A stretch of 64,000 bases of DNA from Hevea brasiliensis (Eukaryota; Streptophyta; Magnoliopsida; Malpighiales; Euphorbiaceae), in NCBI RefSeq assembly GCF_030052815.1, contig NC_079504.1, positions 56,423,502 to 56,487,501 on the forward strand, written 5' to 3'. Both the position numbers and the translations under genes were made by a program. Within the stretch, counting starts at the first letter, position 1. Each line of letters begins with the position of its first letter. The notes under the pieces were generated by a model. That model saw only the letters and a list, made by a program, of their open reading frames with translations, was not told the DNA's origin and did not search any database. Of the stretch, positions 45,754-58,404 are shown piece after piece.

Positions 45754-46704
45754 TGTCGCAAGGGTTTTGCGGTCGCCAGACGGTTATCACCGAAGTGGAA
45801 AAAGTGAGGAGTTGCCACTTTAATTTTAAGGGAAATTAAAGGAAACCATTACTGAAAATAAAAACCACTTTCGAAACAAAGATTCTAGGTTCAGAGTCCA
45901 TTCACGGGTAGGGAAGGTGTTAGGCACCCCACCTCGTCTCTTTACGAGGGTCGGCAAATTTAACGATGTGCTCTTTATAACTCACGATTGATAATTTGGG
46001 GGAGTTCGGAGTCACGATATCAGTCCTTATTATTGATAAAAGGAGCGTTTAACATCTCACCATTTTAGGTTTCCCAAGAACACAAGTGCATGGGATGGCC
46101 CTACAGTGAATTGCAGTTTTATTTATTTGATTTGTTACATATTTTATCTAATTTCTCCCGCTTTGAATTAGGACTCTAATTCTAAAGAGGTGTTATTTGG
46201 TCCCTAAAGATTCGTAATGAATGAGGAGGATTATCGACTCATATGTTATGTACCTTGGTATTTTAGGTGTTAGTAATTTTGATTGAAAAGATTTCAGGAA
46301 AGGACTCTCTCCCGATCTCTTAAAATATTCTTAGAATTTTAGCTTAAAGAATTTGGGTAAGGATTCTCTTATGATCTTTTAAAATGTTTTCTTTATAGTT
46401 AGCTAATTTGGGTACTCCCGATCTCTTAAAATGTTTTTATTAGAATTTTTACTAAGAGAATTCGGGTAAGGACTCTCTCCCGATCTCTTAAAATGTTTTT
46501 ATTAGAGTTTTAGCCAAGAGAATTCGAGGACTCTCTCCTGATCTCTTTGGGTTATTTTATTAGAATATCAGCTAGGAGGATTCGGGTAAGGATTCTCTCA
46601 CGATCTCTTAAAATATTTTTTATTAGAGTTTTAGCTAAGAGAATTCGGGTAAGGACTCTCTCCCGATCTCTTTAGGTTATTTTATTAGAATTTTAGCTAG
46701 GAGA
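45754..46704 (-). repeat. Ogre/Tat-like LTR, copy B (left part)
   Basis: TGTCGCAAGGGTTTTGCGG start and GGTGTTAGGCACCCC block match 17873-18060. Its left flank is LINE sequence with candidate TSD ATGTA (45749-45753), so this is the outer end of a minus-strand element, i.e. a 3' or solo LTR. It is cut at 46705 by a gypsy LTR and probably continues at about 58938. Confidence 0.75.
46270..46704. repeat. Tandem array of ~63-bp units
   Basis: About seven units containing GAATTCGGGTAAGGACTCTC, TCCCGATCTCTTAAAATG and TTTTATTAGAATTTTAGC. Derived from the same core as 20085-20400 but expanded. Confidence 0.85.
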
Positions 46705-48888
46705 TGTGACACCTTACTCCTCTGTAAGGCATAACATGATCCCATAATATACCTAATGAATTACCGACTCCGTCTACTGATAACACATTAAATACACTAC
46801 AAGGGATTTTAGAATAATTTTCTTACTTTTTGAAAGTGGTGAGCTTTTATAACAGGTATTAAAAACATTTAATTGAAGTTTAAAAACTAGTTAAAATTTT
46901 TGTCCATTTTTATTTTTACTCAAATTTTGAAAAAAATTCGGCAAAGTGCCGTCTATATTTAAAAAAAAAAACAGTTCTTCAAACACCTGTAAAAACACTT
47001 CCAATAATTCATTTCATCAAAATCATCCACTACCACAACACAATCAACATCATTTCTTCCAACTCCATAATTCAAAACAATTCTCAATTCAATTGTCTTA
47101 AAAAATAATACTAAATAACTTCATTCATATTCCATTAAAGAAAAATTAATTTATATTCATCAACCCAAAATTTACATTAGAAAATCCAAAATAATATTAT
47201 TACAAAATCTATAAAACTGCTCAAGACCAGTTTATACATGTACATACAGTTACATATACCAAAATAAACATTACAATCAGGGTATAAAATTATACCCGAT
47301 AAAATCTCAAGGATGTAGCTCCGAGATCCTTAGCAGCTCACTCTGCTGCTCCACTAGTCTCTCTATCTGCAACAGTAATAAACAGCCATCGTTGAATACT
47401 ATAACTCAGTAGTGCATAACATACTAAAATAACATTTTATGCATAATTCAAATTATATTTATTCAAATATAGCACTGAAAATAAAAAGTAGATACAAAAG
47501 ACAATTTATAATTTTAGTAAAAATAGTCTCATTTTGGAAGTCTTAAAATAGGTTTCATAAAAATACACAGTTATATCATGCCATCAGAACAATGTTCATC
47601 TCAATATCCGGAGGCTTATGAGGAATCACAAGGCTAGCTAGCTTAATCTGTGGGTACCAATTCAATTTCTTCCTCTACTAGCACATACCTCAACACTTCA
47701 GTCAGAGAGGGAATCAAAATTCAAAACTAATTCCTCCCACTAGTCATGCTAGTGAGGCATTCAAATATATGGTTATGACACAGTGGTTTCAAAACTATCT
47801 CAATAATTTTCCAAACATTTACTGACAATTAACACACATGCAATTAAATTTTCAATAATTTAGATCAATAACATAATATACATTTGAATCACCATTTTGC
47901 AATACAAGTAAATCACAATTCATTTCATGCACTTTGCAAAGGAAATTTTAAAGAATATTTATGTTGTGCACAAACCTCGTGCGAGTCACCTCTAGGCCTT
48001 GACTCGACGTCTCAGGTTCTTTCCCGGTATTCTTTTCGACTGAAACACACAATTTTATAGTGTTTTAGTATCACAATTTATCATAAATCCAAAAACAAAT
48101 TCAAATCTATTTATTTCTAGCTTTAATATGCTTAACTTGACGTTCTTTAAAATTTGCAGTTCGGGCTTACTATTCACGATACTGTTCAAGTCAAATTGTT
48201 GACTTTCTCAAGCTTAATAGGTATAGGGATTTCAATTTCACCCACATACCACATTTTGGTTACCTAATTTATTGGTTTTGGTTGTTTCCTCAAATTTGAA
48301 GCCTCTTAGGTGAAATTTCCAAATTTCAGATTTGGTGTCTTGTTTTGCATTGTTCCATTGGTCAAGTTTCTGTTAAAATTTGGCTAAGTTTTCTTCATAG
48401 AAGTTATTTCTTATTGTCTTAAATTTATTTTCCTTTTTGAATCACTCCATTTGGAGTTTTTTAGCCCAAGATATGACTATTTGAATGGGGCTGGCCGAAT
48501 TTGGTATTACCTAGAATTCTGGGCATTTTCTGGATGCTGGCAGTTTTGGTATGCTGACTGCAGGTGACTTTTCGGATAGGTTATGGTCAAAATTTGAGTT
48601 TGTTTTCTCCATGAAAGTTGTAGGGCTATGTCTCAGATTTCCATCGATATAAGATTCAGGTTATTTGGACCTTACTAGACCAAGTTATGGTCATTTAAGT
48701 AACTACTATTCATTTTGTTATTTTTGTACAGGGCAGTGTGCCCAAATCCGGATTTGGCCTAATTGTTCACTATCTTATTGTCATTTTCTGGGCATGGTTC
48801 CTGAAAAAAAAAAATGTGCCATTTTGTGTTCATTTTCATTTCCAATTGACCTCACACTAATTGGGTTGGTAAATTTCTAGTTTTAGTC

Positions 48889-48893
48889 CCTGA
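48889..48893. other. TSD CCTGA, left
   Basis: Identical to 58400-58404. Confidence 0.95.
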
Positions 48894-50991
48894 TGAAGGA
48901 ACGGAAGCGTGAAAAACACAAGATTATACCATTGAATTCAAAAATTTTCACCTAGGGTCACATGCACCATGCAAGATTTATTTTTATCTATTTGATTTCA
49001 ATGATAAACAACATATTAAAACTCTTTTAATATGTTTTTGGATCTGTATTTGCCATTTAAGATTTTAAAATTAATCAGATTAATTTTAGAACCCTAGATT
49101 AAATCAAGAACGATTACACTAACCTCTTGATGTCTTTGCAGGTGTCTGCGCCTTTGAGATTCGTCTTGAGGACACCAAATGTTGTCCTCTAGCTTGTCCA
49201 CACAAAGAACACCTATGGCAGCCCTTGAACAGCTTCTAAAGCATTTACAATTAAATAGAAATTCAAGAAATGCCTTTTAAGAGAGTAGAGATGTAATCAG
49301 GACACTAGAAACAATTTCTAGTGATCTTAATTCAAGAGATTGATCGCTAATCTCTTTGAATTGATGAGAGATGTAGAAGAATGGCTGGAGAGGCTCACAG
49401 TGGCGTGACATATGAGAGGAGAGGCTGCTGGTTATGTTTTCTTTTCATAACCACACTTAAATAGCTAGGTTAACACATTAAACCCTAGCCACATGTCACC
49501 TTTTGATTAGCTCTAGGTTTAAGTGACCCAATCACATTGTGCCAAGTGTCAAACCTATATTTAATATTGATTTTAATCATCTTACATGATTAAAAAACAT
49601 TTGGCAAGCTTATGTGTTATGCCATGTGTCACCATCTCATGGTGCCACGTGTCACACTGTGAAATGACCAAAATGCCCTGTGTCTTAATTTTGAGTTCTT
49701 AACCCAAAATAATTATTTTTCTTCTTCTAATTAATTTATATCAAATATAAATTAATTAATTAATCTCTATTAATTAATTTCTCATTAATTAAATTCATAT
49801 TTAAACACTTTAAATATAAATTTAATTTATACTACACATCCAATAATCTAGATTTGGTTTCAAGTCATGCTAGGGACTTTGCAATTTAATTGCAAACCAA
49901 ATCTATTTAATTAATCAATTAAACTCTTTAATTAATTAATTAAATCATATTTAAATAGGTGATAACTTGTGTATGTGTGTGACTTACTAGGCTCATCACT
50001 AATTGGCAATGAGACATGATATCAACTCTTAATATCATCAGAACTCTTTCTTACCATAAATGATTTCTCTAAATCATTTTATGAACCTCATAGACCATGG
50101 TTAACACCTAGCATAGCATGCCATGGCCACCCAATTAGTAATAAGGTTTACCTTAAATGAACCTATAATCATATGTTACCATGCACTAGAATCTCTCTGT
50201 TACAAAATCCCAACTTAAGCTGGAGTCATGGTTTATGTCAAACTCCATTTGCTATGAATATTATGTTCTCTTTTAATTCCAGTTCTTGATTAAAAGATTT
50301 TTCTCATCGTAAACTCTTTCTCGAATAAATCTATCTGTCTGCCAGAACTTGAAACATCAAGAACAATTAAATGAACATAGGATTTTAACTCTATTTACTT
50401 AGAGGACAGATTCCATCTTGATCAACACCTACCTCCATATATAACTAGTAGGAGCCAACACATGCCCATATACCCATACATAGTACAAGTATGAAAGCGA
50501 TATCAAACTCAAACTACCTATATACAAGATAAGCGTGCTATTTGTGTCTAAAGATTATATGCATCGATATGATTTATGACAAAACATTGACAAGAGTAAA
50601 CTCCATGTGCTTGTCATAAGTGTCACCGTTCGCCTACTTATCATTTATAAGTGCCTATCATGTTTGTTATATGGCATGAGACTCACCATTCCATCTTATT
50701 TATATCTCATATAAATAACTTGGGAACTAACATGAATACAATCTTTCTGGATAAGTCATGTCCTTATTATGAAGTATCCTCGATTGTGAACCTATTTATG
50801 ATACTTTGTGCTAGAAATATTGTCACTCATATTCTTAACAACTTAAGAATAATATTTCTAACAAAATATCAATGGACCTTTTCTATTACACATAAATATA
50901 TTATGTAAACGGAAAAGTGGAAATGCCTTTTATTATTAAAATATGTACAAGATACATACTAAATGATATGCTCTAGGGCATACTACTAACA
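48894..50991 (-). repeat. 3' LTR of copia element (2098 bp)
   Basis: TGAAGGAACGG to CTACTAACA (TGTTAG...TTCA in element sense). Aligns with 56295-58399 with few differences, such as near 49135. An 85-codon antisense frame (50651-50908) recurs unchanged in the other LTR, as expected of recent duplicates. AT-rich palindromic TTAATTAATT stretches at 49735-49790. No gene seen. Confidence 0.96.
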
Positions 50992-51003
50992 ATCTCCCAC
51001 TAG
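50992..51003 (-). promoter_or_regulatory. Polypurine tract of copia element
   Basis: The minus strand reads AGTGGGAGATT directly before TGTTAGTAGT. Confidence 0.88.
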
Positions 51004-53680
51004 CACTAGAGCCATTCATTACAATATCTTAGACCCATCTTCTCAAGATGTCAGTCTAACTAAACTTGTGATAAAGGCTTAGTGAATGAATCAATTTGGA
51101 TTTTCAAGCGATGCTATTTTACGCATGGCTATATTGCCTTGCCCAACTATATCTCGATAATGTGGTAGTGCCTTTCTATGTGTTTGGATTTTGGGTGAGA
51201 CCTTAGTTCCTTAGCCTATATGATCGCTCCATTATTGTCACGGTGTAATGGAGCTGCGACTTAATGGAAGGAACTCTGTAAGTTACGTCATGAACTTCTT
51301 CATCCAAACGACTTCTTTTCGACATCGATGCGAGAATATACTCGACCTCGATGAGTGGAATCTGCAATCGTGCTCTGTTTAGAACTCTTCCAAGATCGCA
51401 CCTCCATTACAAATGAACACATATCCAGAGGTAGACTTTCTATCATCGATATCGATTGGAAATCGAATCGGTATAACCATCCAATTGCTAGTCTCCACCT
51501 CCATAAATCAAGAATAAATCCTTAGTTCTTCTCAAGTACTTAAGGATATTCTTATGACTATCCAGATGTTCCAAACCTCGATTGGATTGATACCGCTAGT
51601 CAAACTAACGACATATGCGATATCCCCTAGTACACAACATTGCATACATTAAACTTCCAATAGCCAAAGCATATGGAATCCTGGCCATCTTATCTCTTTC
51701 TTCAGGTGTCTTTGGAGACATCTCTTTAGAAAGGTGGATACCATGTCTCACTGGTAACAATCCTCTCTTGGAATCAAGCATGTTAAACCTCTTTAACACC
51801 TTTTCCAAGTATAGACTTTGGGATAAACCAATTATTCTTTCGCTCTATCTCTATAGATGCGAATCCCAAGAATATAAGTTGCCTCCCTAAGTCTTTCATG
51901 GAGAATGTATTTGACAACCATACCTTTATAGTCCAACATACCTGTATCATTACCCATCAACAGTATGTCATCCACATATAAGACAAGGAAAGTGATAGCA
52001 CTGTCACTAACCTTCTTATATACACATGGCTCATCCTCATTTTTGATAAAACCAAAAGATTTAATGGCTTCATCAAAACGGATGTTCCAACTCCTCGAAG
52101 CTTGTTTCAACCCATAAATGGATCGCTTTAGCTTGCATACCTTGGAACCATCTTGGGATTCAAATCCCTTAGGTTGTTCCATGAAAATGTTTTCCTCAAT
52201 GTATCCATTGAGAAAAGTCGCTTTGACATCCATCCGCCAAATCTCATAATCATAGTATGCAATATTGCTAATAAAATCCTAATTGATTTAAGCATGGCAA
52301 CAAAGTAGAAAGTCTTCTCATAGTCTATTCCTTGACTTTGGCGAAACCCTTTCGCTACTTGCCGTGCCTTATAGGTCTCTACCTTTCCATCAGAACCAAT
52401 TTTCTTCTTGAAAACCCATTTGTTTCCTATAGGTACAATACCTTCTGGTGGGTCAACAAGATCCCAAACTTGATTCTTATACATGGAATCAATCTCGGAT
52501 TTCATAGCATCAATCCATTTTAAAGAGTCTATATCTGATATAGCTTCTTCATAGGTAAGTGGATCATCCCCATCTTCTACTTCTTCATGAGTAGACAACT
52601 CTTGTTCTTCTTCATGAAGAAAACCATATCTCACTTGTGGGTGAGATACCCTGGTTGTTCTACGATGAACAGTGTAGATGTTTCATCAATTGGTATAGGT
52701 TGACTAGATGGATCTATATCCATCCGATGCATTGGTTGGTCGTAATTCTCCAATTCTAACTCTATTTGCCTTCCTTTGCCTCCTTCTTGAACAAACATTT
52801 GTTCAAGAAATGTGGCATCTCTACTTATCACAACCTTTGTGAAGTAGGCAAATAAAAATAATATCCAAAACTATCTTTTGGATATCCAACAAATCGACCT
52901 CTTCTCGATCTGGTCTCCAATTTATCGTTGTTCGACTTTTGATATAAGTGGACAACCCCAAATCTTAACATGCTTAAGACTTGGTTTTCTTCCATGCCAT
53001 ATCTCATAAGGTGTGGAAGAAACGATTTTGATGGAATCCTATTCAGAATATATAAAGTGATTCTAATGCAAATCCCCAAAAGGAGATTGGCATATCAAGA
53101 TAGCTCATCATACTACGTACCATATCCAATAAGGTACGATTTCTCCTTCGAATCGCCATTCACCGTGTGGCGTTCTGGAGGAGTCGGTGAGAAACAATGC
53201 CATGCTCTCTCAAGTATTCATCAAATTCAAGACTCAAATATTCACCTCCACGATCCGATCGAAGAGCTTTAATATTTTTCCTATTTGATTTTCTACTTGA
53301 TTTAAATTCTTTGAACTTTTCAAAAGATTCATGTTTGTATTTCATCAAATACAAATACCCAAACCTTGATTTATCATCAAGAAAGGTAATAAAATAATGA
53401 AAGCCCTCTAGCCATTTCTTTAAATGGACCACATACATCACTATGTATTAGCTCAAAAATATTTTCCTCTTAGCCCTTGTCCAACAAAGGGTGATCTAGT
53501 CATTTTGCCCTGAAGGCAAGATTCACAAGTTGGAGTAGGCTCAGAGCCCAATGAGGATAGAATCCCCATTTTCTCCAATTTTGCAATCCTATCTTCTGCA
53601 ACATGACATAACCTTAAGTGCCAAATATATTTTGAACTTGAGTTGGTTTTCAGCATGGCATTGCATTCATTTAGATTGCT
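51003..53680 (-). pseudogene. pol: copia pol (GAG-pre-integrase, IN, RT, RNase H), frameshifted
   Basis: Minus-strand copia pol in the usual copia order. GAG-pre-integrase: YIWHLRLCHVAEDRIAKL and CESCLQGKMTRSPF (53640-53480). Integrase core: FITFLDDKSRFGYLYLM and LRSDRGGEYLS (53441-53160), then ILNRIPSKS and GRFVGYP (53079-52828). RT: WIDAMKSEIDSMYKNQVWDLV and GNKWVFKKK (52634-52380), then MDVKATFLNG, YGLKQASRSWN and LYVDDILLMG (52233-51832). C-terminal RT ALAIGSLMYAMLCTR (51808-51605). A decayed RNase H with KHIERHYH lies near 51150. At least five frameshifts. Protease is absent. Confidence 0.93.
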
Positions 53681-53684
53681 ATAC

Positions 53685-53760
53685 TCGCGGTGGAAACACT
53701 TTCTTCGGCAATGGAAACACTTTCTGTTGGCGGTGGAAACACTTTCCTTTGCCTCCATCG
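53685..53760 (-). repeat. Tandem triplication at the copia zinc-knuckle position
   Basis: Three ~27-bp units sharing GTGGAAACACTTTC on the plus strand (AAAGTGTTTCCAC on minus). The first copy encodes KCFH, the start of the nucleocapsid knuckle; the repeats replace its remainder. Confidence 0.8.
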
Positions 53761-54508
53761 ACTTTAGTCTTACTTTTCTGTTTAGCTATTTTCTTGGAAG
53801 GACCAGAATCGAGGTTTCTTTTTCTTATTGCCTTTCTTCTTGTTGGACTTTCCAGCAGAAGAAGATGCAACCAAAGCTACCTCTTTTTCTTTATTGCCTG
53901 GCATATTCTTTTGGGCAATAACCAGCATGTTGAGTAATTCAGCTAAGGTGCATTCCTGTTTAATCATATAGAAATTTGTCACAAAATTCCCAAAAGACTC
54001 AGGAAGGGACTGAAGGATCAAATCCGTTTGTAGTTGGAAATCCATGTTGAAGTCAAGATGTTCCAACTGCTCAATTAGCCGAATCATCTTGTGGACATGA
54101 TCCCCAACATTACATCCCTCGGACATCCTCATACGGAATAGGCCTAGATATCTCATACCTAGCATTCTCTTTGTGCTCACCATACAACTCTTGTAGGTGA
54201 AGGAGGATCTCACTCGCACTCTGCATGTTCTCATGTTGCTTCTGTAACTCATTACTCATGGAAGCAAGCATGTAACACTTAGCTCTCATATCATGCTCCT
54301 TCCACTTGTCCAAAGTTTCATGTTCCTCTTGAGTGGCCTCTGGAGGTAAGGGACCAGGAACATTTGAATCTAGAACATATCCTATATGTTCAAGGTTCAA
54401 GAAAAGTTTCAAATTTCTTAGCCAATCAGACAGATTAGGTCCTGTCAACCTATTGCGATCAAGTATGCTTGCAAGGATATTGGATGGTGGTAGTTGTTCT
54501 GTGCTCAT
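53690..54508 (-). pseudogene. gag: copia gag, frameshifted
   Basis: Minus-strand gag. The start at 54508 (MSTEQLPPSNILASIL) is preferred over the more upstream in-frame ATG because plant copia gag begins shortly before LTGPN..DW. Blocks: RLTGPNLSDWLRNLKLFLN, CYMLASMSNELQKQHE and LQELYGEH, then a frameshift near 54150 and LFRMRMSEG, MIRLIEQLEHL, LILQSLPESFGNFV, ECTLAELLNML. A Lys-rich tail and a truncated CCHC knuckle (KGKCFH) follow at 53740. No protease lies between the knuckle and the GAG-pre-integrase. Confidence 0.92.
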
Positions 54509-54574
54509 TATTATCAGAAAATTAATTGCAGAAATAACCAGATTAATTAGTAAATGTATCATGTAATTAACCAA

Positions 54575-55690
54575 ATATGATTATGGTCTTTTAATCAAAT
54601 TGGTCCTCCCACTAACTTAGCGAATCCTACACTTCCAAAGTAGAAAACGGAAATCCTAGTTGGATGGATTTCTAGTGGGTGATTGAATTCTTATAATTCT
54701 ATTGATCATCCTCAGGTACATCCATTATTGGAATTACAATAAACTATAAGTGAGCAACTCCTTGCCCATCACATCTCATGTGAGGTTCAATCCTTTACCT
54801 AGCCCCTAATGCTCAAAATCTCAGGTACATCCATTATTGACTTATCTTGCATTAGTTAAGTTGATCCCATTGAGCCAGTAATTATGCAAATAATTTTAAT
54901 GTCCTCAGGTACATCCAATATTGGCCACCAAACCATTTACATATTTACAACATCTCATGCTTAACAATTATTCTTAAGAAAATCTCTTAAATTAATTGCA
55001 TCTCATGCAACTATTTAAAATTTCTTAAAATAATTGCCCCAATGGAGGGCTTATGTTATAATTACTTTAATTATAGCATTTCCAACTTAATCATTTGTTT
55101 GGAAGATTTTATAGCCATCCTAATTACTATTAAGGTCTCACTTTGCACATTATCCATTTAGCATGCATATATCATATAATTGCATACAATCCCATACATC
55201 TCATGCATTCATGGATAAGCAGTAAATATGGTATGATCATGGACTTTCTAAGGGATTCAATTCTGAGCCACCAAGAATTGAATCAGGGCATTCCTAGGTG
55301 CATTTCATTCATTCATTTTACAAGAGTTGCTGAAGGAGTACATAATCAACACTTGATATTGAATTCTCCCACTTTGGTCCCACCAATGCTCTTGACCTCC
55401 TTGAACTTCTTGCAATCCAATATTACATAGTAATCCTTGGCATACCAAGGCGAATTTACAAGAACTTAAATAAATGAAATTACAACCCAAAAATATTACA
55501 AACTTAATAATACATGCCCAAAATAAATTAAAATAAATTAATTAATTTACAATCCCAAAGAAACATAAAAGAAATAAATCCAATCACATTGGTCTTTTAT
55601 AGTCCATGATCATCCATCATGCATATCACTATTTAACAATTAAATAAAACATACATACTTAAATTAAATTGAATATCTCATATTCAACTT
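54575..55690 (-). other. Copia leader, part without repeats
   Basis: About 1.1 kb between gag and the minisatellite. Contains CTCAGGTACATCCA-type short repeats (54713, 54830, 54904) that recur three times. No coding frame with known motifs. Confidence 0.5.
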
Positions 55691-56030
55691 AAAAATCCAG
55701 ATTTGAATATGATTCAAATAAATTTAAAAAATCAGATTTGAATCTCATTCAAACAAATTTAAAAATTCAGATTTGAATCACATTCAAACAACTTCAAAAA
55801 TTCAGATTTGAATCTCATTCAAACATTTTTAAAAAAATCAGATTTGAATCACATTCAAATAATTTTTAAAAAATCAGATCTGAATTTTATTGAATCAATT
55901 TTAAAAATCAGATTTAAATATGATTCAAACAACTTTAAAAATTCAGATTTGAATCACATTCAAACAACTTTTAAAATTCAGATTTGAATCACATTCAAAC
56001 AATTTTTAAAATTCTGATTTGAATCATAAT
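55691..56030. repeat. Minisatellite in copia leader, ~9.5 x 36 bp
   Basis: Units of TCAGATTTGAATCACATTCA plus AACAATTTTTAAAAA. Each unit contains TTTGAAT...ATTCAAA, an inverted repeat able to form a small hairpin. It lies between the primer site and gag, in the untranslated leader. Confidence 0.92.
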
Positions 56031-56277
56031 TTAATTGTGTGATTAAAACAACTAATTAAACACTTTAATTAGTCAAAGAATAGGCCTTAGATCATACAAC
56101 AATTGCAGAATTAAAAGCCAAACCTTGAACCACCCATGGAACCATTGTTGCCGCCACCAATGGTGGCTTCACCATGTGTGCCGCCACACCTCTTGATCCA
56201 ACCAGCAATGGATCACTTGATCTCATGATCAAACACACAATTAAATTATATAATCAACAATCTAAATGGCAAATATA

Positions 56278-56294
56278 GTGGCTCTGATACCAAT
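56278..56294 (-). promoter_or_regulatory. Primer-binding site of copia element
   Basis: The minus strand reads ATTGGTATCAGAGCCAC next to the LTR edge at 56295, complementary to tRNA-iMet. Confidence 0.94.
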
Positions 56295-58399
56295 TGAAGG
56301 AACAGGCGTGAAAAACACAAGATTATACCATTGAATTCAAAAATTTTCACCTAGGGTCACATGCACCATGCAAGATTTATTTTTATCTATTTGATTTCAA
56401 TGATAAACAACATATTAAAACTATTTTAATATGTTTTGGATCTGTATTTGCCATTTAAGATTTTAAAATTAATCAGATTAATTTTAGAACCCTAGATTAA
56501 ATCAAGAACGATTACACTAACCTCTTGATGTGCTGCAGCGTGTCTGCGCCTTTGAGATTCGTCTTCAGGACACCAAATGTTGTCCCTCTAGCTTGTCCAC
56601 ACAAAGAACACCTATGGCAGCCCTTGAACAGCTTCTAAAGCCTTTTCTATTAATTAGAAATTCAAGTTCTGCCTTTTAAGAGATTAGAGATGTAAACAGG
56701 ACACTAGAAACAATTTCTAGTATTCTTAATTCAAGAGATTGATGGCTAATCTCTTTGAATTGATGAGAGATGAAGAAGAATGGCTGGAGAGGCTCAAAGT
56801 GGTGTGACATATGAGAGGAGAGGCTGCTGGTTATGTTTTCTTTTCATAACCACACTTAAATAGCTAGGTTAACACATTAAACCCTAGCCACATGTCACCT
56901 TTTGATTAGCTCTAGGTTTAAGTGACCCAATCACATTGTGCCAAGTGTCAAACCTATATTTAATATTGATTTTAATCATCTTACATGATTAAAAAAACAT
57001 TTGGCAAGCTTATGTGTTATGCCATGTGTCACCATCTCATGGTGCCACGTGTCACACTGTGAAATGACCAAAATGCCCCTGTGTCTTAATTTTGAGTTCT
57101 TAACCCAAAATAATTATTTTTCTTCTTCTAATTAATTTATATCAAATATAAATTAATTAATTAATCTCTATTAATTAATTTCTCATTAATTAAATTCATA
57201 TTTAAACACTTTAAATATAAATTTAATTTATACTACACATCCAATAATCTAGATTTGGTTTCAAGTCATGCTAGGGACTTTGCAATTTAATTGCAAACCA
57301 AATCTATTTAATTAATCAATTAAACTCTTTAATTAATTAATTAAATCATATTTAAATAGGTGATAACTTGTGTATGTGTGTGACTTACTAGGCTCATCAC
57401 TAATTGGCAATGAGACATGATATCAACTCTTAATATCATCAGAACTCTTTCTTACCATAAATGATTTCTCTAAATCATTTTATGAACCTCATAGACCATG
57501 GTTAACACCTAGCATAGCATGCCATGGGCACCCAATTAGTAATAAGGTTTACCCTAAATGAACCTATAATCATATGTTACCATGCACTAGAATCTCTCTG
57601 TTACAAAATCCCAACTTAAGTTGGAGTCATGATTTATGTCAAACTCCATTTGCTATGAATATTATGTTCTCTTTTAATTCCAGTTCTTGATTAAAAGATT
57701 TTTCTCATCAGAAACTCTTTTCTGAATAAATCTATCTGTCCTGGCCAGGAACTTGAAACATCAAGAACAATTAAATGAACATAGGATTTTAACTCTATTT
57801 ACTTAGAGGAACAGATTCCATCTTGATCAACACCTACCTCCATATATAACTAGTAGGAGCCAACACATGCCCATATACCCATACATAGTACAAGTATGAA
57901 AGCGAGATCAAACTCAAACTACCTATATACAAGATAACTATGCTATTTCAGGTCTAAAGATTATATGCACTGATATGATTTATGACAAAACATTGACAAG
58001 AGTAAACTCCATGTGCTTGTCATAAGTGTCACTGGTTCGGCCTACTTATCATTTATAAGTGCCTATCATGTTTGTTATATGGCATGAGACTCACCATTCC
58101 ATCTTATTTATATCTCATATAAATAACTTGGGAACTAACATGAATACAATCTTTCTGGATAAGTCATGTCCTTATTATGAAGTATCCTCGATTGTGAACC
58201 TATTTATGATACTTTGTGCTAGAAATATTGTCACTCATATTCTTAACAACTTAAGAATAATATTTCTAACAAAATATCAATGGACCTTTTCTATTACACA
58301 TAAATATATTATGTAAACGGAAAAGTGGAAATGCCTTTTATTATTAAAATATGTACAAGATACATACTAAATGATATGCTCTAGGGCATACTACTAACA
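56295..58399 (-). repeat. 5' LTR of copia element (2105 bp)
   Basis: Partner of 48894-50991; TGAAGGAACAGG to CTACTAACA. Small indels distinguish it. No gene seen. Confidence 0.96.
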
Positions 58400-58404
58400 C
58401 CTGA
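58400..58404. other. TSD CCTGA, right
   Basis: Identical to 48889-48893. The interrupted LTR text (TTTAGTCCCTGA / AAGGGACC) rejoins here. Confidence 0.95.

Larger units (their letters stand above)
48894..58399 (-). mobile_element. Ty1/copia retrotransposon, complete ends, defective
   Basis: 9.5 kb minus-strand element: 5' LTR 58399-56295, primer site, leader with a minisatellite, gag, GAG-pre-integrase, integrase, RT, RNase H, polypurine tract, 3' LTR 50991-48894. TSD CCTGA both sides, TG...CA LTR ends. LTRs of ~2.1 kb and 9.5 kb total suit the Angela-like part of plant copia; that placement is an inference. Frameshifts and loss of protease make it non-functional. Confidence 0.96.

Noticed and set aside
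50651..50908. 85-codon plus-strand frame identical to 58059-58316
   Set aside because: Both lie in the copia LTR pair; identity follows from LTR duplication, and there is no coding bias or domain.
55691..56030. CRISPR-like spaced repeats
   Set aside because: Units are contiguous with no unique spacers and lie in a plant copia leader.
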